A stretch of DNA of 64,000 bases from Bactrocera neohumeralis (Eukaryota; Arthropoda; Insecta; Diptera; Tephritidae), in the NCBI RefSeq assembly GCF_024586455.1, contig NC_065920.1:77740215-77804214 (forward strand), given 5' to 3'. Of the stretch, positions 23,175 through 37,009 are shown piece after piece. The notes below the pieces were generated by a model that was not told the DNA's origin, made no database searches, and was given only the letters and a program-made list of their open reading frames with translations. Made by a program: the position numbers and the translations under genes. Each line of letters opens with the position of its first letter. Position 1 is the first letter of the stretch.

Positions 23175-24770
23175 TAAGAGAAAATATTTACAGCCAGTAC
23201 AAAATCAGTTCTGATATATTAAAAATCCACCGTGGTTAGTAGAATAACAAATCAGTATATCTCTCTCCTCATATATTTGTATTAGTTCTTTTCGAAGCTT
23301 TACATATAGTATTTCTTCATGGCTTGTTGAGCGCAAATTCCATTTACAGCATCGTCACGCCAACCCACGATCCGATTGCATTTCTTCGCCATTTTTATTT
23401 GACATTTACCAATTGGTACTTCACTCGAGCATGAGAATGTGTGAGTACATAAAACTGCAAGTGTACGGTGATGTCAGCACATCGGTGTGTGGCCCATTCG
23501 CCGGCAGTTGTAAGCAAGCAAACCGAGTTGTAGTATAAAAAATGCATTTCCTGCTTAAGGATTTCACCGAAAAAAGCAAAAATAAATAAATAAACACCAC
23601 TCTATGGACAAATAACTCGCTGCTAGACATGCACACACACACAGGCTCATACATATATACAAGCATATATGTTTTTAAAGTAGCAACAAGGATAAACAGT
23701 AGGTTAAAAGATTTTATTTCAGCTGCGAGCGCTTGACGTTGCATTAGTGACCCGGCAGCGGCAAGCATAGTTCGTCTGTGGGAAGCAGAGCGGAAAGCGT
23801 AAGGGAAAGCGGTAAATATTGCGCCATGTGTGACACTGTCCACATTGTCCGTGTAGACTATCGAGTAAGTGAAACTGCCTGCTGAAGTGGGTTAACAGGC
23901 GGCGCGTCGCCTCCGTGTGAGACGCGCAAGTAGCGGCGGTGGCCAGGCAGGCGTGTGCGCGGCGGCAAAGTTCATTCGAATTGCCGTTTGCTTTGCTTAA
24001 AATCGAAAATATTTCCGAACTACCAGCGGCCCGTCAGTTTAGGCCTTCATCCACTGGCTGTGGCTACTGTGTGTAGCAATCGATGGCTGTCGTTGCCGTT
24101 GCAACAGTTTAGCCTGCAGTAGGAAAAACAAAAACAACTATAAGCGCATTGAATGGTGTGCTGCTATTGACAGCTGTGTATTTGCTGTCGTGGCCATGGC
24201 TACGACTCGCAGCGAAAGTTACACCGATTTTAGTATTCTCTAAAATTTCTCTGCCAACTCGTTTTCGGCTGATTTTTGCTCTCAATTCGTTACTGCTTTT
24301 TATTCGGCTTTTATTTATTTTGCAAATATTTTTTGCGTTGTCCTAATTGCATTTAGCTGGCCACAAACCGCAATTGCAAATCTGCGGAGTCCGACTGTGA
24401 TTGCACACTCGCAATGCCCCAGGCGAGCGGAACAGCTTGCCGACCTCCATTGGCCGCTTAAATATTTACACTCTTTTTAAGAAGTGCATTTCTTATTAAG
24501 ATTGATTCAAATTTAATTTGGGCTGTAGTGGACAAAAATTTAGGCGCTCTAAATGTCGCACATCTTTGAAGAGAATTAAAAAAGAAATTTCTAGGTTTTT
24601 GTGGCCGGCTGAGCGTTTTTTCTCTTCGCATTTCGTAGTGTGGGTTTTTTTTAATGGAGAAATGAAAGAGCTTACAAGTTTCAAGAAAACTACAAACAGA
24701 TGACGCGAAAAAAATATAAAAATCAGTTTATTGACAGAAATGTGCTTGAAATTTCGTGACTAAGAGATCT
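23175..24770. other. Non-coding region with GC-richer island at 23400-24480
   Basis: Around 23880-23970 there is a strikingly GC-rich run with several GCGGCG and GCGCG strings. A 140-codon minus frame at 23421 and a 65-codon plus frame at 24149 lack domains. It may contain untranslated exon or regulatory sequence, but I see no proof. Confidence 0.3.
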
Positions 24771-24779
24771 GTGGAAGAA

Positions 24780-25960
24780 CTGCCACATCAAATTAGATCG
24801 GAATGCTAATCAAAGCGCACTTCTAACGCCCTCTATGGCAGTGAAAGCAATGACATACAAGTATGCAGATGACATGGTGTTGATGATATTAGGAATATTC
24901 CCTTTTGCAATCAGTATGATTGTGAAAAAAGCTCTACGAAGGTCACACCTCTGAGCCAGGAATAACGGACTAGGTGTTCACCCTAGTAAAACGAAACTGA
25001 TGCTACTTAGGAGTTTAACAAAAATATCTATATTTAATCTTCCGTCACTCAGTGGTACAACAATTTCTCTGTCCCCCACGAAAAACTATCTAGAAGTGGA
25101 AATCGATACCAATTTGAATTGGAAAATTAATACATAAAGCCTTTGGTCAATTACACTTGCAAAATAATATTTAGCATGTACCGGAGCGAAAATATAGTCA
25201 TGCGGCCGTCATTAGAGCAATTTTAACTCATTGAGCACTGGTTTAGTGACTGGCATTGAAGAAACAGTATAATATCAAAAAATTAAATGGAATACAGAAG
25301 TAACCGATTCAGGGGTTACATGATTTAAAGTTCGATCGATGCGTTTAATAGGTTCCTACAACTGCCTATTGACGTGTATACTCGGGAAGTAGCAGCAAGT
25401 TCTGCCATCAGAATAAAGGAAGGAGGTATATGGGGTACTAAACATAAAAAAATCAGACTAGTCATCTTTGGGTAAAGTTACCCCCTAAATGTAAATGGAG
25501 AAGGGAATTAGTAAAGGAAGAGGATCATACCTCTATAGCAAACAAATAAATGGAGTGTGAAGTAGGCGCGGTGGTATACACCCGTGATCTTGAGATCATT
25601 CTATATATCCGCCCACCAAACTCAGCTAGCATTTTTCAAGCGAAACTACCTGACAAGGATAAGGCGTTATTCTATTGAATAACTGTGGAAGCATACAGAA
25701 TTGTATTGTCAAGCGGCATTGCTGGTCTTGTCGGGTTCACAGCATAGTAAACGACTATAGGAAGGCTTTGAATTGAGATTTATCTAAAGGGGCTCAAACA
25801 ATCATCAACAATCAGTAGCTCCCAGCTTTCTCTGCGAATTTCCGGCCCTACCACAAACCCAAAACTTGGATGGTTGCAAACAAAAAGCATAACTGACGTA
25901 AGTAAGAGCACCAAATGGCTTTAGCGCAACGTTGAGATGGGATAGAAAAATTATATCATC
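24780..25960 (+). mobile_element. Non-LTR retrotransposon relic with YADD box (jockey/R1-like)
   Basis: The catalytic reverse transcriptase box YADDMVLMI is at about 24859-24885. GVHPSKTKLMLL (thumb start) and YLEVEIDTNLNWK follow at about 24980-25125, the normal order in jockey/R1-type LINEs. Further downstream (25560-25940) are damaged RNase H-like pieces. Stops and frameshifts are throughout. Confidence 0.75.
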
Positions 25961-27325
25961 AAAACGGAGCATCCAGCGCAAATTGAGTCCGAAGTGGCAG
26001 TGTTCCTACTTATCTATCTACCTTTGGTCACCCTAAAGTGCTTTATCCAAACATCGCCATGAGTTATTTCACATTTTCGAATCGTTTTCAGTTTTACGTA
26101 TAGTCGTCTGCAGCTTCGATATTTATCTTCGCTTCTTGTACTCAGAGTCCAAGCACATCTCACAAACATTCACCTCGCATTTGGTTAAGTTTTTATAGCT
26201 AGACTTTTTTCGAATTAAAATATAATTTCTCGAAAAGACATAGACCATCACTACATTCAATCACCACAATCAATTTTCACACAACATGGCCTTAATTCAT
26301 CATTTCAGAGTTGCTGCCAGCTTTGACCTCAAACGAACCGTCTAGAATCTAGAGTAAAACAACATTCAATGACTTACGAAGTAAAGCAATAAAAACTGTT
26401 GAATCGCACACGACTGCAAAGGAGGCAAGAAGGAAAATCTTTACAGCTGGCATCAAGGAAAAGGAGTTGTTCTAAAAACAGCAAATTACATAAAGAATGC
26501 AAAAGCAGGTAAAGCAAACTTGTCAGCTGTGAGGAAATGCAGACAGCTTGCAATACACACGCACGCACACTCCTGCAAAAACACCTCAATTTCAATTTCG
26601 CATGCTAACGCTTTGTTGTGTTTTCATTTCATTTCGCTGCAGCGACGCACACACTCATACACTAACACAACCACCGAGGCGCTGCTGGTAGCGTAAGTGT
26701 GCAGCATACTTTTCAGGGCTTACCTGCAGTTATTGCGAAGTCATGATTCCACCAAAGTGGAGTAAATGTTGCAACCGAAAAAAGCGATCATTTTACTCAA
26801 GAAAATAACAGCAAGAGAAAATGCAAATAAATAATAAAAATGCAGGCATGAGGGAAATGCTAAAACGAAGAATAGCAGAATAAATGAAAACGAGCAAAAT
26901 GCCGTGAAGCTGGCGCTGCAAAAACTCCAAAATAATGCAGAACACGTCAAAATCGCATTCAGAATGCTTTGTTTGCCTGCAAACATTACTCCAACTTTTT
27001 GCGCAGCATCACCTTAATGGCAACCTCGCACTGAGAACGCCAATAAGCAAATGGTTGAAGCCGCCGCCGGCCATCAACGAAAAGTACCCTTGTTGCCGCT
27101 GCTGTTGCTGTCTCCTAGCAACTGAGATTGAGACATGCATATATAGAGGTATATATGTGGGAGTGGCAGTGTTGGTGGTGTCATAAAATGCAATCACCGC
27201 ATCGGCGTTGCCTCTCGTGGCAAGCAGCGCCGCCGCCAAATCACTTCATTGCGGTTTTCTAGATTTTGGAAGTTTTTTAAATTGATTTTCAGCTCGGGAA
27301 AAAAGTTATCTCAATTGCCGATACT
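25961..27325. other. Non-coding stretch with GC-richer part at 26500-27260
   Basis: Short frames only. A CCGCCGCCGG/GCTGTTGCTG-rich segment lies near 27060-27110. No recognised gene or element. Confidence 0.35.
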
Positions 27326-27329
27326 CAAT

Positions 27330-27535
27330 TGAATTAAATGTTGCCATCAAGATAGTTTGTTTGACTGTCCTTTACCTTGCAGTCGATTCGCAAAAATAAA
27401 AATATTAATGGCCATTCATTCCATTTGTTATCAATTTTCCGTTTAAGTACTGACCATATTTTTTCTATAGATGTTACGTGCAATTTTGTTAATGGTTTCG
27501 GCGCAAGAATGTTAGAAAAATTAAATGACATATGA
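27330..27535 (-). mobile_element. Tc1-type transposase fragment
   Basis: The minus-strand frame contains IEKIWSVLKRKIDNKWNEWP, the segment that follows the third catalytic residue (PIExxWxxLKRRI) in Tc1 transposases. Only the C-terminal piece remains and no terminal repeats were found. The assignment rests on this single motif. Confidence 0.4.
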
Positions 27536-27539
27536 GAAG

Positions 27540-29505
27540 GCTTGATTACCGTTAGTTTTGTTTACGAAAGAATTTAATTACTGCGACTATCAGTAATATG
27601 GATCGCTGCATGAGGAGCAATTTCAACAATATGCATATGTCTCTCTTAGTGCCAGTCACAGTCAATGAGGTAAGTGATAATCCATAAAAATCCTGGTTCG
27701 ATTGCAACCGATGTTCGATGCCGAAGCACTGAGATTTTGTAACTCATCTATGTTTTGATGACTGGTGTAGGGTCGTTGGAGATGAGATGCAGTGCGCTTT
27801 TTCAAGGAAGGTTAAGGAAAATGTTGAATTGGGAGTCTTCTGCCGGGGGTCTTCCGTCGGGAACAGAAGTGTCAGCTATGTATTAAGCAGAAGTATGTAC
27901 CAGAAAATTTAACTCAACGAAGTGTGGCTTTTTTAGGGAGCTATGAATTCGAAGAATGAAGTGAGAATGAAGGAATAACTAATGAAATTTCGAATTTTCC
28001 ACTTTTGAACGAGAGTAGACTCTTCTTAGTTGACTTTTTAGAACCAAAGAGCAAAAACTTAGTCTCAAGCGCGTCGGTGAAGTTGCACCATAAATCGCAA
28101 AAGATATCATCACGTGTTCGAGAAATAGAAATTAAGAAAGTATTTTGAGAATGCGCATCACGTTTTTAATTTTTTACTTCTGTGTAGCGCAATTGTCGAT
28201 TATTTTGCCGCCTTTGTCGGTCTGCGACAAGCGGGTGCTGAGTGCTGCGAGCATATGGCGCGTGAGCGACGCTAAAACACCGGCGCTGCGATGCATTGGT
28301 GCACAAAGCCGCAGAATTCACTTGTTGGCGCAGTTTTCCAATTCTTCTTTGGCAACTTCTTTTGCTGTTTCGCCACCGGCAAATGGCATGGCATTTCTAT
28401 GTTCTATTCTTTTTGTTGTTTTTTGCTTTTGTTTGTGTGGCAAAAGTCATTGCAATTTTCGCTTATAACTTTTGTTGTTTTCTTTACGTTTACTGCGTGA
28501 CATCACAACTGCCAACTCAAGCGATGCCAAGTCATGTCAGCCGGCTTACAACTCTGCCAGCAGCTTTGCGGATTACCCCCCACCCCAGCATTTGTCTTCC
28601 TATTTTTATTCCGCTATGTTTCGTTGCAGATCTTGTTGCACCACGCCCGTCTACGTTGACACGCCCTACGCTCTGCACCCTTGCACAGCCCCCAGCCGAT
28701 TTGTAAGCAATCACTTGCTTGTTTACAGCCTAGCAACGCTGCTGACTGTCGACACCGGAGGCTGGCGCGCAGGCAGGCGGCATCGACGGCTGCCAGCCAA
28801 AGTCACACTTTTTAATAATTCCCTTATAGCGCACTTTTTCACTTCTTATTGCACGTTTTTACTTCTACTTCGACTTCCACTTCCTGCCTTGTTACTACCT
28901 GGCGTGCTGATATTCTCCTTAGCTTCCTGTCGTCTTCTCCCAGAAGTGGCGTTGATAACCCAAAGGACGAATGCATCTACTTGCAATAGCGGCAGCAGCA
29001 AGTGCCATGCATTACACATAGAGGGCGTTGAAGGTGCTGCCACTGGTAATGCTGAATGACAGCGGTGATATTGAGTAAGAACTATAAAAAACAAGAACAA
29101 AAACATAGCACTTCGATTAACAAGAGGCAAGAAATTTCAATTTATCTCGACAAAGTCAACGTTTAAGCGAATAAAAGGAAATGTGGCTGACGAGGAATAT
29201 TGAAACGGCTCATAATAAAGATGATCACTATCGCAATCATTGTCCTCATTATTATTATGATAATACTTTTCTTTCCTCTTGCTATTTCTTGGATCCTCTT
29301 TTCTTCCTTGTTGAACTGGAAAGTAAGAATGCTTGCCCCTCCTTTTTGGCAAACATGCTGTTGCATTTCGGCGACCACAAATTTAAGAAAATGGGCACTT
29401 TAGACCATTTTATGAGGCTCGATTTATTATTTACTTTATCATCGATCTGCGATCCAGATACGTATGTATTCATTATTATATTTCATAGGATTTCAACTTG
29501 ATTTC
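27540..29505. other. Non-coding region with GC-richer island at 28145-29060
   Basis: The island has overlapping plus frames of 107, 136 and 195 codons in three different frames. The 195-codon frame (28472-29059) depends on a non-ATG start in the supplied reading, is rich in Ser/Leu/Ala and has no recognisable domain. The 107-codon frame at 28145 starts with a hydrophobic, signal-like stretch. Mutual overlap argues that none is a real gene. Confidence 0.3.
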
Positions 29506-29509
29506 TTCA

Positions 29510-30655
29510 TTAGCCAGAATATCGATTATATCAACGAGGTGGCAACCGCTCTAAGGTGGCTTAAAAACAGTAAAGCTTCAGGAGACGACTGAGTACAGAC
29601 TGATCTATTAAAAGCCAGCAGTTACAGTTATACAGTTCTTTCAAAAAACTGATTGGATCTTATACATAAGTATGGCTTTAGACGTTATTTAATTATAATT
29701 AAAAATAAATAAATTTCCACAATATATAAAATCCTGGAAAAGGCCCTTGACACACAGATTGACAACTATCAGATCTAACTTTCATATCACTGACAATCTT
29801 ATACGGTTATGCTGGGTGACCTCGTGCACCAACTTTAGCTCCATCAAAATCGGGAAGAAGCCCTCCGAGCCGTCGATACCAGAAGACCTTACAGGCAGTA
29901 CAATGCTACAGGTTAAGAAGATGGTATTGACATCTTAAGCCCAACCAACAGAGCCGTTATTTTCTGGCCTGGAAGAAGAAGCGAAAGAGGTTGGCTGGAC
30001 AAAGTAACTGGAGGTCTCACACAAAAAATCTTCGCATGTGGGGGACTGCGTCACCAGCATAAATTCTACCAATAATATAAGCCTGGCGATCAAGCGCAGA
30101 GTAACTCGTGCCAACAGGTGCTACCTTATGAACGGTAGGTAATTGATAAGGAGATCCATATCTCAGTATACAAGAATTACGCTCTATAGGTCTCTCAATA
30201 TTCCTTTCCTATTATACGGCGCAGAAACATGGACGAAGACGCTCCGAGATGAGAAAGTGCTTGGAGTATTCGAAAGAACAGTTCTTGGAGGCACCAGCGT
30301 GAGCAATGAATATCGATGAAGATGGAATCACGAACTGAATGAGCTCTACGGTAGCTTGGATATAGTTAAATGTGTAAAAATTCAGCAAATGAATTTTTCG
30401 GCCATGTTGACTGCATTAAAAATGGTGCTCGAGCGAAAATCTCTATCGATTCGAGACCCATGAGTTAAGAAGCAAGGGCGCCCACAAATCCAATGGAAGG
30501 ACCAAGTGTATAGCGACCCGTCTGCATTTTCATGTGCAACTGCCGTGACCTCGCAAAGGATAAAGGCTACTGGCGAAGTTTTGTATTCTTGGCCTAGACC
30601 GACCCACGGTTGTAGTGCCAAAGAAGAGAAGAAAAGTAGAAGAAGAAATTCAAGA
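29510..30655 (+). mobile_element. RTE-type LINE relic with 3' tail
   Basis: It starts with a reverse transcriptase piece reading ...LRWLKNSKASGDD... near 29550-29590 (LKNxKAPGxDG in intact elements). It continues with scrambled palm pieces and then the RTE C-terminal region (...LGVFERTVLGG... near 30260-30300, and a GRPQIQWKDQV segment near 30478-30510). It finishes at a purine-rich tail (AAGAAGAGAAGAAAAG) near 30620-30650, typical of RTE 3' ends. Confidence 0.75.
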
Positions 30656-30659
30656 ATTC

Positions 30660-32980
30660 CGTAGAATATCTGCTACAATTTTAGCTGATACTTTCTATAT
30701 ATTTAGGTATTTTCTGGAAGCCATCGGAACTTTATTTTAAGGAAGCACAAAACAGTTACTTTAAAAGATCGAAGATCACTTAGATTGTGCTTCAATTCAG
30801 ACAATACTTCAAAACTAGAAATAAGCATATGAAACTTTTAGTCCTATTAATAAAGCAAATGTAGATAGACACATGCTTCAAATAAGCCAGAGTTTCGAAA
30901 CCACCAGATATCTGATTTTCAATTTCCAGCCAAATTGACATCGACACACAACGATTTATTACTGATGACCCGACCGGCTAGCCAAATGACCAGCTACCAA
31001 ATATTTTGAAGTAAATGTGCGACGAACCGAGCAATCTTTAAAAGTCAGTTTTGTGGCAACAGCTGCCAGCAAGTACTGTTGAAAGCTTATCCGTTGGGTA
31101 AACAATGTGGAACGACGATGGGAATCTGCATTAGCATTCGCTGCACATACGAAAACGTGGCACGCTGCGGCTGTGTGGAATTGTGGTGCGCCTGGCCAGC
31201 CCGGCTCGGCACTGTGCTGCTCAGAGCGCCGCAAACACAATAACGGGCGCATAGACCACTGCTAGGACATATTTTTCCACGCGTCACTTGCACATGACGG
31301 TAACCCAATGGGCGGTCAATATGGCCGAACAGTGGGTTTGGTTGCTTTGCTTAGTGGTATATTTGAAAATATTAAAACGGTACATCTTGTAGTATAGAAA
31401 GATCTTGTGGGGAATGAAGTCTTAAAATCACATGTATAATACTTTTGAAAACCTTGAGGAGACAAGATGTTTGTATTTTGGCGTCTCTAACTAAAACTCC
31501 CAGGAAAATTGTTTTCGCTTTTCATTTGAAATCCATAAAAAATTCTGTTTAGCAAACGAGCCAAAACAAAATTCTTTAAAGACTTTTCCAACTCTTTGTC
31601 ACATACGGTCAACTTTTCTGCGCCCCTCACTGTTATTTACAAATGTGGCATCAATTGATCACTTTAGCGCCGGTTGGGTTCATTGCATGGCCAACGGCTT
31701 TTACTGGTTCATTTACTGACCGGAGAGAGTTGGCTCGTCGCATTGGCTCTGTTGGTCAGGCTGATCAAACCTACACAACTTTAAGTTGATCCAATGTTGT
31801 TAGTAGCCGGATTTGAGTGTTGTTGTCATGCACGTAGTACTTTTGGGAATTAATATTTGTTACGCCGTTGAAAACAAACGAAAATTGAGAAAATAAAATT
31901 CGGAAAATATGTGTAGAGATTGCATGCATGTAGCTATACGGTATGTTGCTGTATGTGTATCAATATTTCACGGGGAAACAAATACAAAACGCTAGAATAG
32001 TAAAGCCAAAGAAGAGATGTATTTTGTATACATGTATATACATATATATGTACAAAGAGAAGACGAAATGTGGTCGATGATAAGGAAAGCAGAAAAAATC
32101 ATACTTTTACTTGTAGCTCTTTAATATGAAAGATGTCTCTCTAGCTGGATAAAACTTAAAAACCTGTTCATTTTGAATTCGATAATTTTGCAAAACTCCT
32201 TATCCTTACACATATTAACTTCTTCCATATTTTTAAATGAGCATATCAAGGAGTTAGCAACAGCTCGAGCACAATCACGCACATAAATCAGACTTAAGTG
32301 ATCTCATAACGCCACGGAAACTATGAAACGTACCCATAATCCAGTACCCCAACGCTCAAGTTAATTTTTCTTTGCTGTTATTGCTATGCCCTTTATTGCG
32401 GTTTATGTCCTTCTGTGCCCCATTAGCTATTTTATGCGCTATTATGACAACTGTTGTTATTTCTAACTGTTTACTATTATTTTATTGCCACAGCATCTCG
32501 CTGGCTAAATATTGTATTTGTTCGTATTGCTAGACACTCACACTCGTGATAGTGTTGCAAGTTAAATATTATTTTTTATTTGCGCTCAACTTTTGTTTTT
32601 AATCTGTAAACTTGATCTGTAAATAACGGTTTAGAGCGAGGCTGGTGGATAGATAAAAATATATAAAGACAATTTTTTAAAAGAGAATTTATGTCTGCGA
32701 GTTTCTCAAGAAATGTATGAAATGCTGTGATCCATTTAGGCGTACCGTTATCCAGTGTTCTCATATATGATTTTACTTCTGGATTTTACTGTTGGTTTTT
32801 TCTTGAAATGAAAACTAGGCTTTATTTTTCGACACAATCTTTGAGCGGTTTTCTCAAAATTTTAACTTTTATTAAAAAAATGCATGTATGTATGTTTTTC
32901 TTTTATGTATGGTTTTTTTGTGTCTTTAACAGCTGTTACTTCATTTATACCAACTTTGGTTACCCATTTCCTGTAGAATA
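30660..32980. other. Non-coding stretch with a short GC-richer part at 30950-31320
   Basis: A 97-codon minus frame (30959-31252) and an overlapping 73-codon one lie in the GC-richer part but show no domain. The remainder is AT-rich with no element recognised. Confidence 0.35.
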
Positions 32981-32984
32981 GACT

Positions 32985-33700
32985 TATTTTCGAGCAACGT
33001 TTGCTAATCGTGCAAGTTTCTAATCAAAATATTCCAATTTTCGATCGGCACAATCCTCTTGAAGAGTGGGTAATTCGAACACCAAGGGAACGGTTTCGTA
33101 CCACGTTTACTCTAGTGGATTCTCAAAGACACCGTATAGAAGATCGAAGATCGAATATGCTATTAATATTGTGGAGTAGAGCAACGCAGAAGAGCCGAAA
33201 GAGTCCATCCGCCTGTAAAACTTGATTTGTAGGCTTACAAAATCCAACTCGTGGAAGAATTGAAACCGAACGACTATCACGCTCGTCGCACATTTGCTGA
33301 ATATATTCAAAACGGAATGGCTACTTTGACAAGAAAACTTTGTTCAGCGCTGAAGCTCACCTTTGGTGATTATAATCTACAAGCCATTGTTGTAATGCAG
33401 TTACATCAGGCAGAGGGAATCATTGGTCCATACTTCCTCAAAAATTAAGCTGGCCAGCAATCCATTTATTGAAGGGCACCTTTGACGTGGTCTCCAAAGT
33501 CGTACGATATAACACCGCTAGACTATTTTTTGTGGGGTCGTGTGTAGTAGCTTGTCTCTGCAGATAAGCCCGAGTCGACTGACTCCTTGAAAGGTAATAT
33601 TCGGAAGGGAACTCTGCTTCGACCAGAACAAATGGAAATTTGAAAGAACAAGATCTGGGCTATAAACCGGGAGAAGTAAAGCAGATGAAGTAAAGTTTCT
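32985..33700 (+). mobile_element. Mariner-like relic of the KIQLVEELKPND lineage
   Basis: The plus strand carries YKIQLVEELKPNDYHARRTF at about 33235-33292, then ...GIIGPYFLKN near 33415-33447. A piece reading ...SYDITPLDYFLWGRV near 33500-33545 is the third catalytic motif region, and a tail reads ADKPESTDSLKGNIR. The second-Asp segment is lost. The same lineage appears at 43045-44290 (-) and 54110-54700 (+). Confidence 0.75.
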
Positions 33701-33704
33701 TAGC

Positions 33705-35180
33705 CACTGTGTTCAAACATAATTTTAGTCGGAAATCTGAATCCATCTCAACTCCTTATTTAAGTGAAATGTCATTCCAGTGAGCCATATATTAGTCAAG
33801 ACATGAAGAAATATCTACTTAGAACCATATCTGGCGAATACGGTATGTGAGTAATCAGTCAAAATTCATAATGAGTGAGCCGGAGCGCTGTTGAGATGCC
33901 CACCTTTTTATTCTCAGGAAGTTGCACCAACAGCTACTGCAACAAATTGGTAGAATAAGCAGCTTAAACAATATTATTTAACCATTTACTCTCCAATTTA
34001 GAGCACACTCAGCAAGCAACAGCCTTAATATTAATTCATTATCTTATTATTTATTCGTCTATGAACAACTTCATGACTGAGTGCATAAGAGATCACCTTA
34101 TTATGTAACATTTAAGTGCACAATTTGGTCAGTAGTTGCTAGACAACTTAAACATAAATAATATAACAACATTTCAGCTTGAATAAGATTAGGATTTAAT
34201 TAGGTGAATAAACGAATCACGGAAAGGCAAGAGAAATTAAATCTGATAGAGCAAGCAACGGCCAACTATCCACTTTGTCTCCATTTCATTTGAGATAATT
34301 AAAAAGCATTTTCGACAAACAATCAGCGCCAGCAGCAGGACGAGCGCCAGCAGGAGTACGAATGCCGGCTGAGTTTCGCTGCAGGCACAAGCGACAGCAG
34401 CAACTGTTGCGCAGATCTTCCGCAACTCTTCCTGGCGCAGCCACACTAAACGCTTTCCACTGCGATTGCAGAGCGAGCTGGTAATTCTATTGAAATGACA
34501 TTTGTACAAATGCAACAGTGGCAAAAATACTAATGCAATTAAGACATAACGGACGAGTGACGAAAGCGAAAGAAGGCGAGTGATGCGCTGGAAACGAGCG
34601 TCTTTTGTCGTTGCTTGATTTCGTGTTGCAAAAATGGCATGCAACCGCGTAGCGCTAACAGCTGTTGTTGTACAAGTAACTGTGCATGTATGTATGCGTA
34701 CGCGCTGCTGTTCATTTGTTAGTCGGCGTGTTTAACAATGCCGTTGCAATCGTTTTCGGTGATGCGGCAGCAACATCATTTGGCGGCGAGCCAGTAAATG
34801 TGCAACCAGTGAAAGGAAAAAGACTGCAAACTGTTGACGACTCTATCACTTAAGATTTAAATGTACAGTTTGTACTGGCGCTGCCGAAAAGCATACAATG
34901 TTTACATTGGCTATCAACACAACTGCGCCTAGAAGTGTGCTTTGCTATTTTTATTGCAGCAAATTCAATTATGTTGCAAGCACTCTCTTCTATAGAAGTT
35001 AGATCGTGCTTTTTAGAGTTCGCTGCTGAGCCTGTCGGCGGTGGTATTCTTAAGTTGTTACAGCAATGACTGCAATTATCTTTTTTAAAGCAGTGGAGCA
35101 GCTTATACTGATTGGGTTCTTACTAAATGCTGAAGGCACATGGCCATCAATCGAAATTTCCTTGAAGGGTCCTTGACATA
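33705..35180. other. Non-coding stretch with GC-richer part at 34230-34800
   Basis: A 135-codon minus frame (34237-34644) has two hydrophobic stretches but no recognised domain or splice support. No transposon was recognised here. Confidence 0.35.
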
Positions 35181-35189
35181 AAAATTTTC

Positions 35190-35640
35190 TCTGTGGTTGT
35201 ATATGGTTGTATATATCCCTTAGATTTTAAAATCTTGTTCTGAAGTTGTGCAGGCGTTTTTTTCTTCTCAAGACACAGCTCATTTATCGCCTATAGAATA
35301 TAGGTGTCATACAAACAGAACGATGAAAATATATATATGAAAAACTTCTTCGCTTAGCGATTATTCGCAAAGTCTGTGATGTAATCTACCAAGAAATTGT
35401 TTTGATCGCATCACTTTAGCGCATAGCTGCCATACAAACTTTACGATGGGATTTAAGTGCTTAATTGGAAAACTTTTTCAGTTGATGAGATATCTTCAAA
35501 AAATTTGGCATGGATTATTCTCTAAGGCCATGGTGTTATCTCCCAAGAAAAAAATCAGATCGGATCACTGTAGCATATAACTGTCATACAAACTGATCAA
35601 TCAATGTTGTTCTAAGGAATATATTTTCTTTTTGAAGAGT
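35190..35640 (+). mobile_element. DINE-1-like non-autonomous repeat, copy 2
   Basis: Three internal units marked by GTCATACAAAC or GCTGCCATACAAACTT (about 35303, 35426 and 35580) share the GGAAAACTTTT and TTCAAAAAATTTGGCATGG segments with the other copies. The 5' part (...CAAGACACAGCTCATTTATCG...) matches the segment before the first unit in the copy at 42515. The 3' hairpin is not preserved. Confidence 0.65.
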
Positions 35641-35644
35641 ATGA

Positions 35645-37005
35645 TATTCATGTTGACAAAGTCGATAATTTGATGTTAATCTACATTATTGAGGATTTAT
35701 CAATATAAAAGTTTTCAGGACTAACAAAACAATACGTTATCTGTATGAGAGATAAACATGATATGAAAGCTCAGAGGCTTAGTGGACAATATACCACCTA
35801 CTCTTCCCCAATTTCCGTATATAATATATAATAATAATAAAATTTTAACCAAATTTTAAAATATCACTTAAATCACATTTGCAATGCGGTTATAAAAATG
35901 TCATCAAGTAAGCAACAGCAAAGCACCAAGAAACTGCTGGCCTGCATCCAAAATGATTTCCACCAAAGCCTTTGAGTTCCATTGATTCAAAAAGACTTGC
36001 CGCATTATGAATATTTGCTCATGCAATGCTAAATGCAAGTTTATTAATTTTTTCTTGGTATTGGAGAGCAGCCAACAAGTGACGAGCGAGCGTTTTGTAG
36101 GTTATTAAACAAGGCACGGCATTCGCGCTGAAAAGTGTGTTGACAACAGTCAAAAGTCAGCTAGGCAGCCAGTCAGGCAGTCTGTCAGTCAAGCAGCCAG
36201 TTAGCGTGTGACTGAACGAGGCTTAAAGCCATGGCAATTTTGTTGCCAGTAATGTTAATTTCAATTACTTCAGCTTTGATTCGGCGCACACCCGTTCGCC
36301 TGCCCCCCAAGGGTAGGCTACGTAATCCGTGTGGAATATAGTGAGCTCATTTCATTCAAATTATGTATATTTCATGTGACATTTGACTTTACTTTTCACA
36401 CTGCACTTCACTTGCATTGGCATACATTCTATTTGTTTAGGTACGAGTGCATGTGTGCGTGTGTTGGTGTATATGTGTGTCGAACATAACAGAGGTAACT
36501 GTGCGCTCTGGCGTATGAGTAACGTATTTATGCATTGCTTAACTTTTAATATGTACGTGTATTAGTGTGTGTGTGTATGTGAGTGCACGTTAGTGCAAAC
36601 TTGCGATTGTAAAAATAATAAAGCGCATACATAGAAGTGCACAGTTGCCTGTGAGCTCGCTCACTTTTATAAGCAGGTCATAGGTTGCGCAAGTTGTGAT
36701 TAAATATGAAGAGATTGTGGGTTATTTGTTGGCAATGGCATTTTTTAAATTTAATATTTTAAATTTAATTATGAACTGTAAATATATGTTGAAGTATAGT
36801 TCTGAATTTTCTTAGTGCGCCGTGTGCAATGTTTGAGGTTTAATTTAATGTTTTCAACGCCTTGTGTTTGTTGTGTTGTTAGCACACAAATTTCGGAATG
36901 TGTTAATAATTATTAGAAATATTTTCATTCCTCGTATTCAATTAATTTAAATAAGAAAAAACGAAAATTTCGACAACACTCAAACTATAATACGCAATTT
37001 TCATA
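35645..37005. other. Non-coding stretch
   Basis: AT-rich with TG-rich runs near 36450-36590 (for example GTGTGTGTGTATGTGAGTG). No gene or intact element seen. Confidence 0.4.
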
Positions 37006-37009
37006 ATAT

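Noticed and set aside
23421..23843. 140-codon minus frame
   Set aside because: No domain; contains a CA-repeat-derived segment.
27645..27720. tRNA-like GGTTCGATTGC string
   Set aside because: No matching acceptor, D or anticodon stems can be drawn around it.
28472..29059. 195-codon open frame on the plus strand
   Set aside because: No ATG start, overlaps 107- and 136-codon frames in other phases, no domain, composition explained by the local GC-richer island.
34237..34644. 135-codon minus frame with hydrophobic stretches
   Set aside because: No domain, no splice or promoter support.
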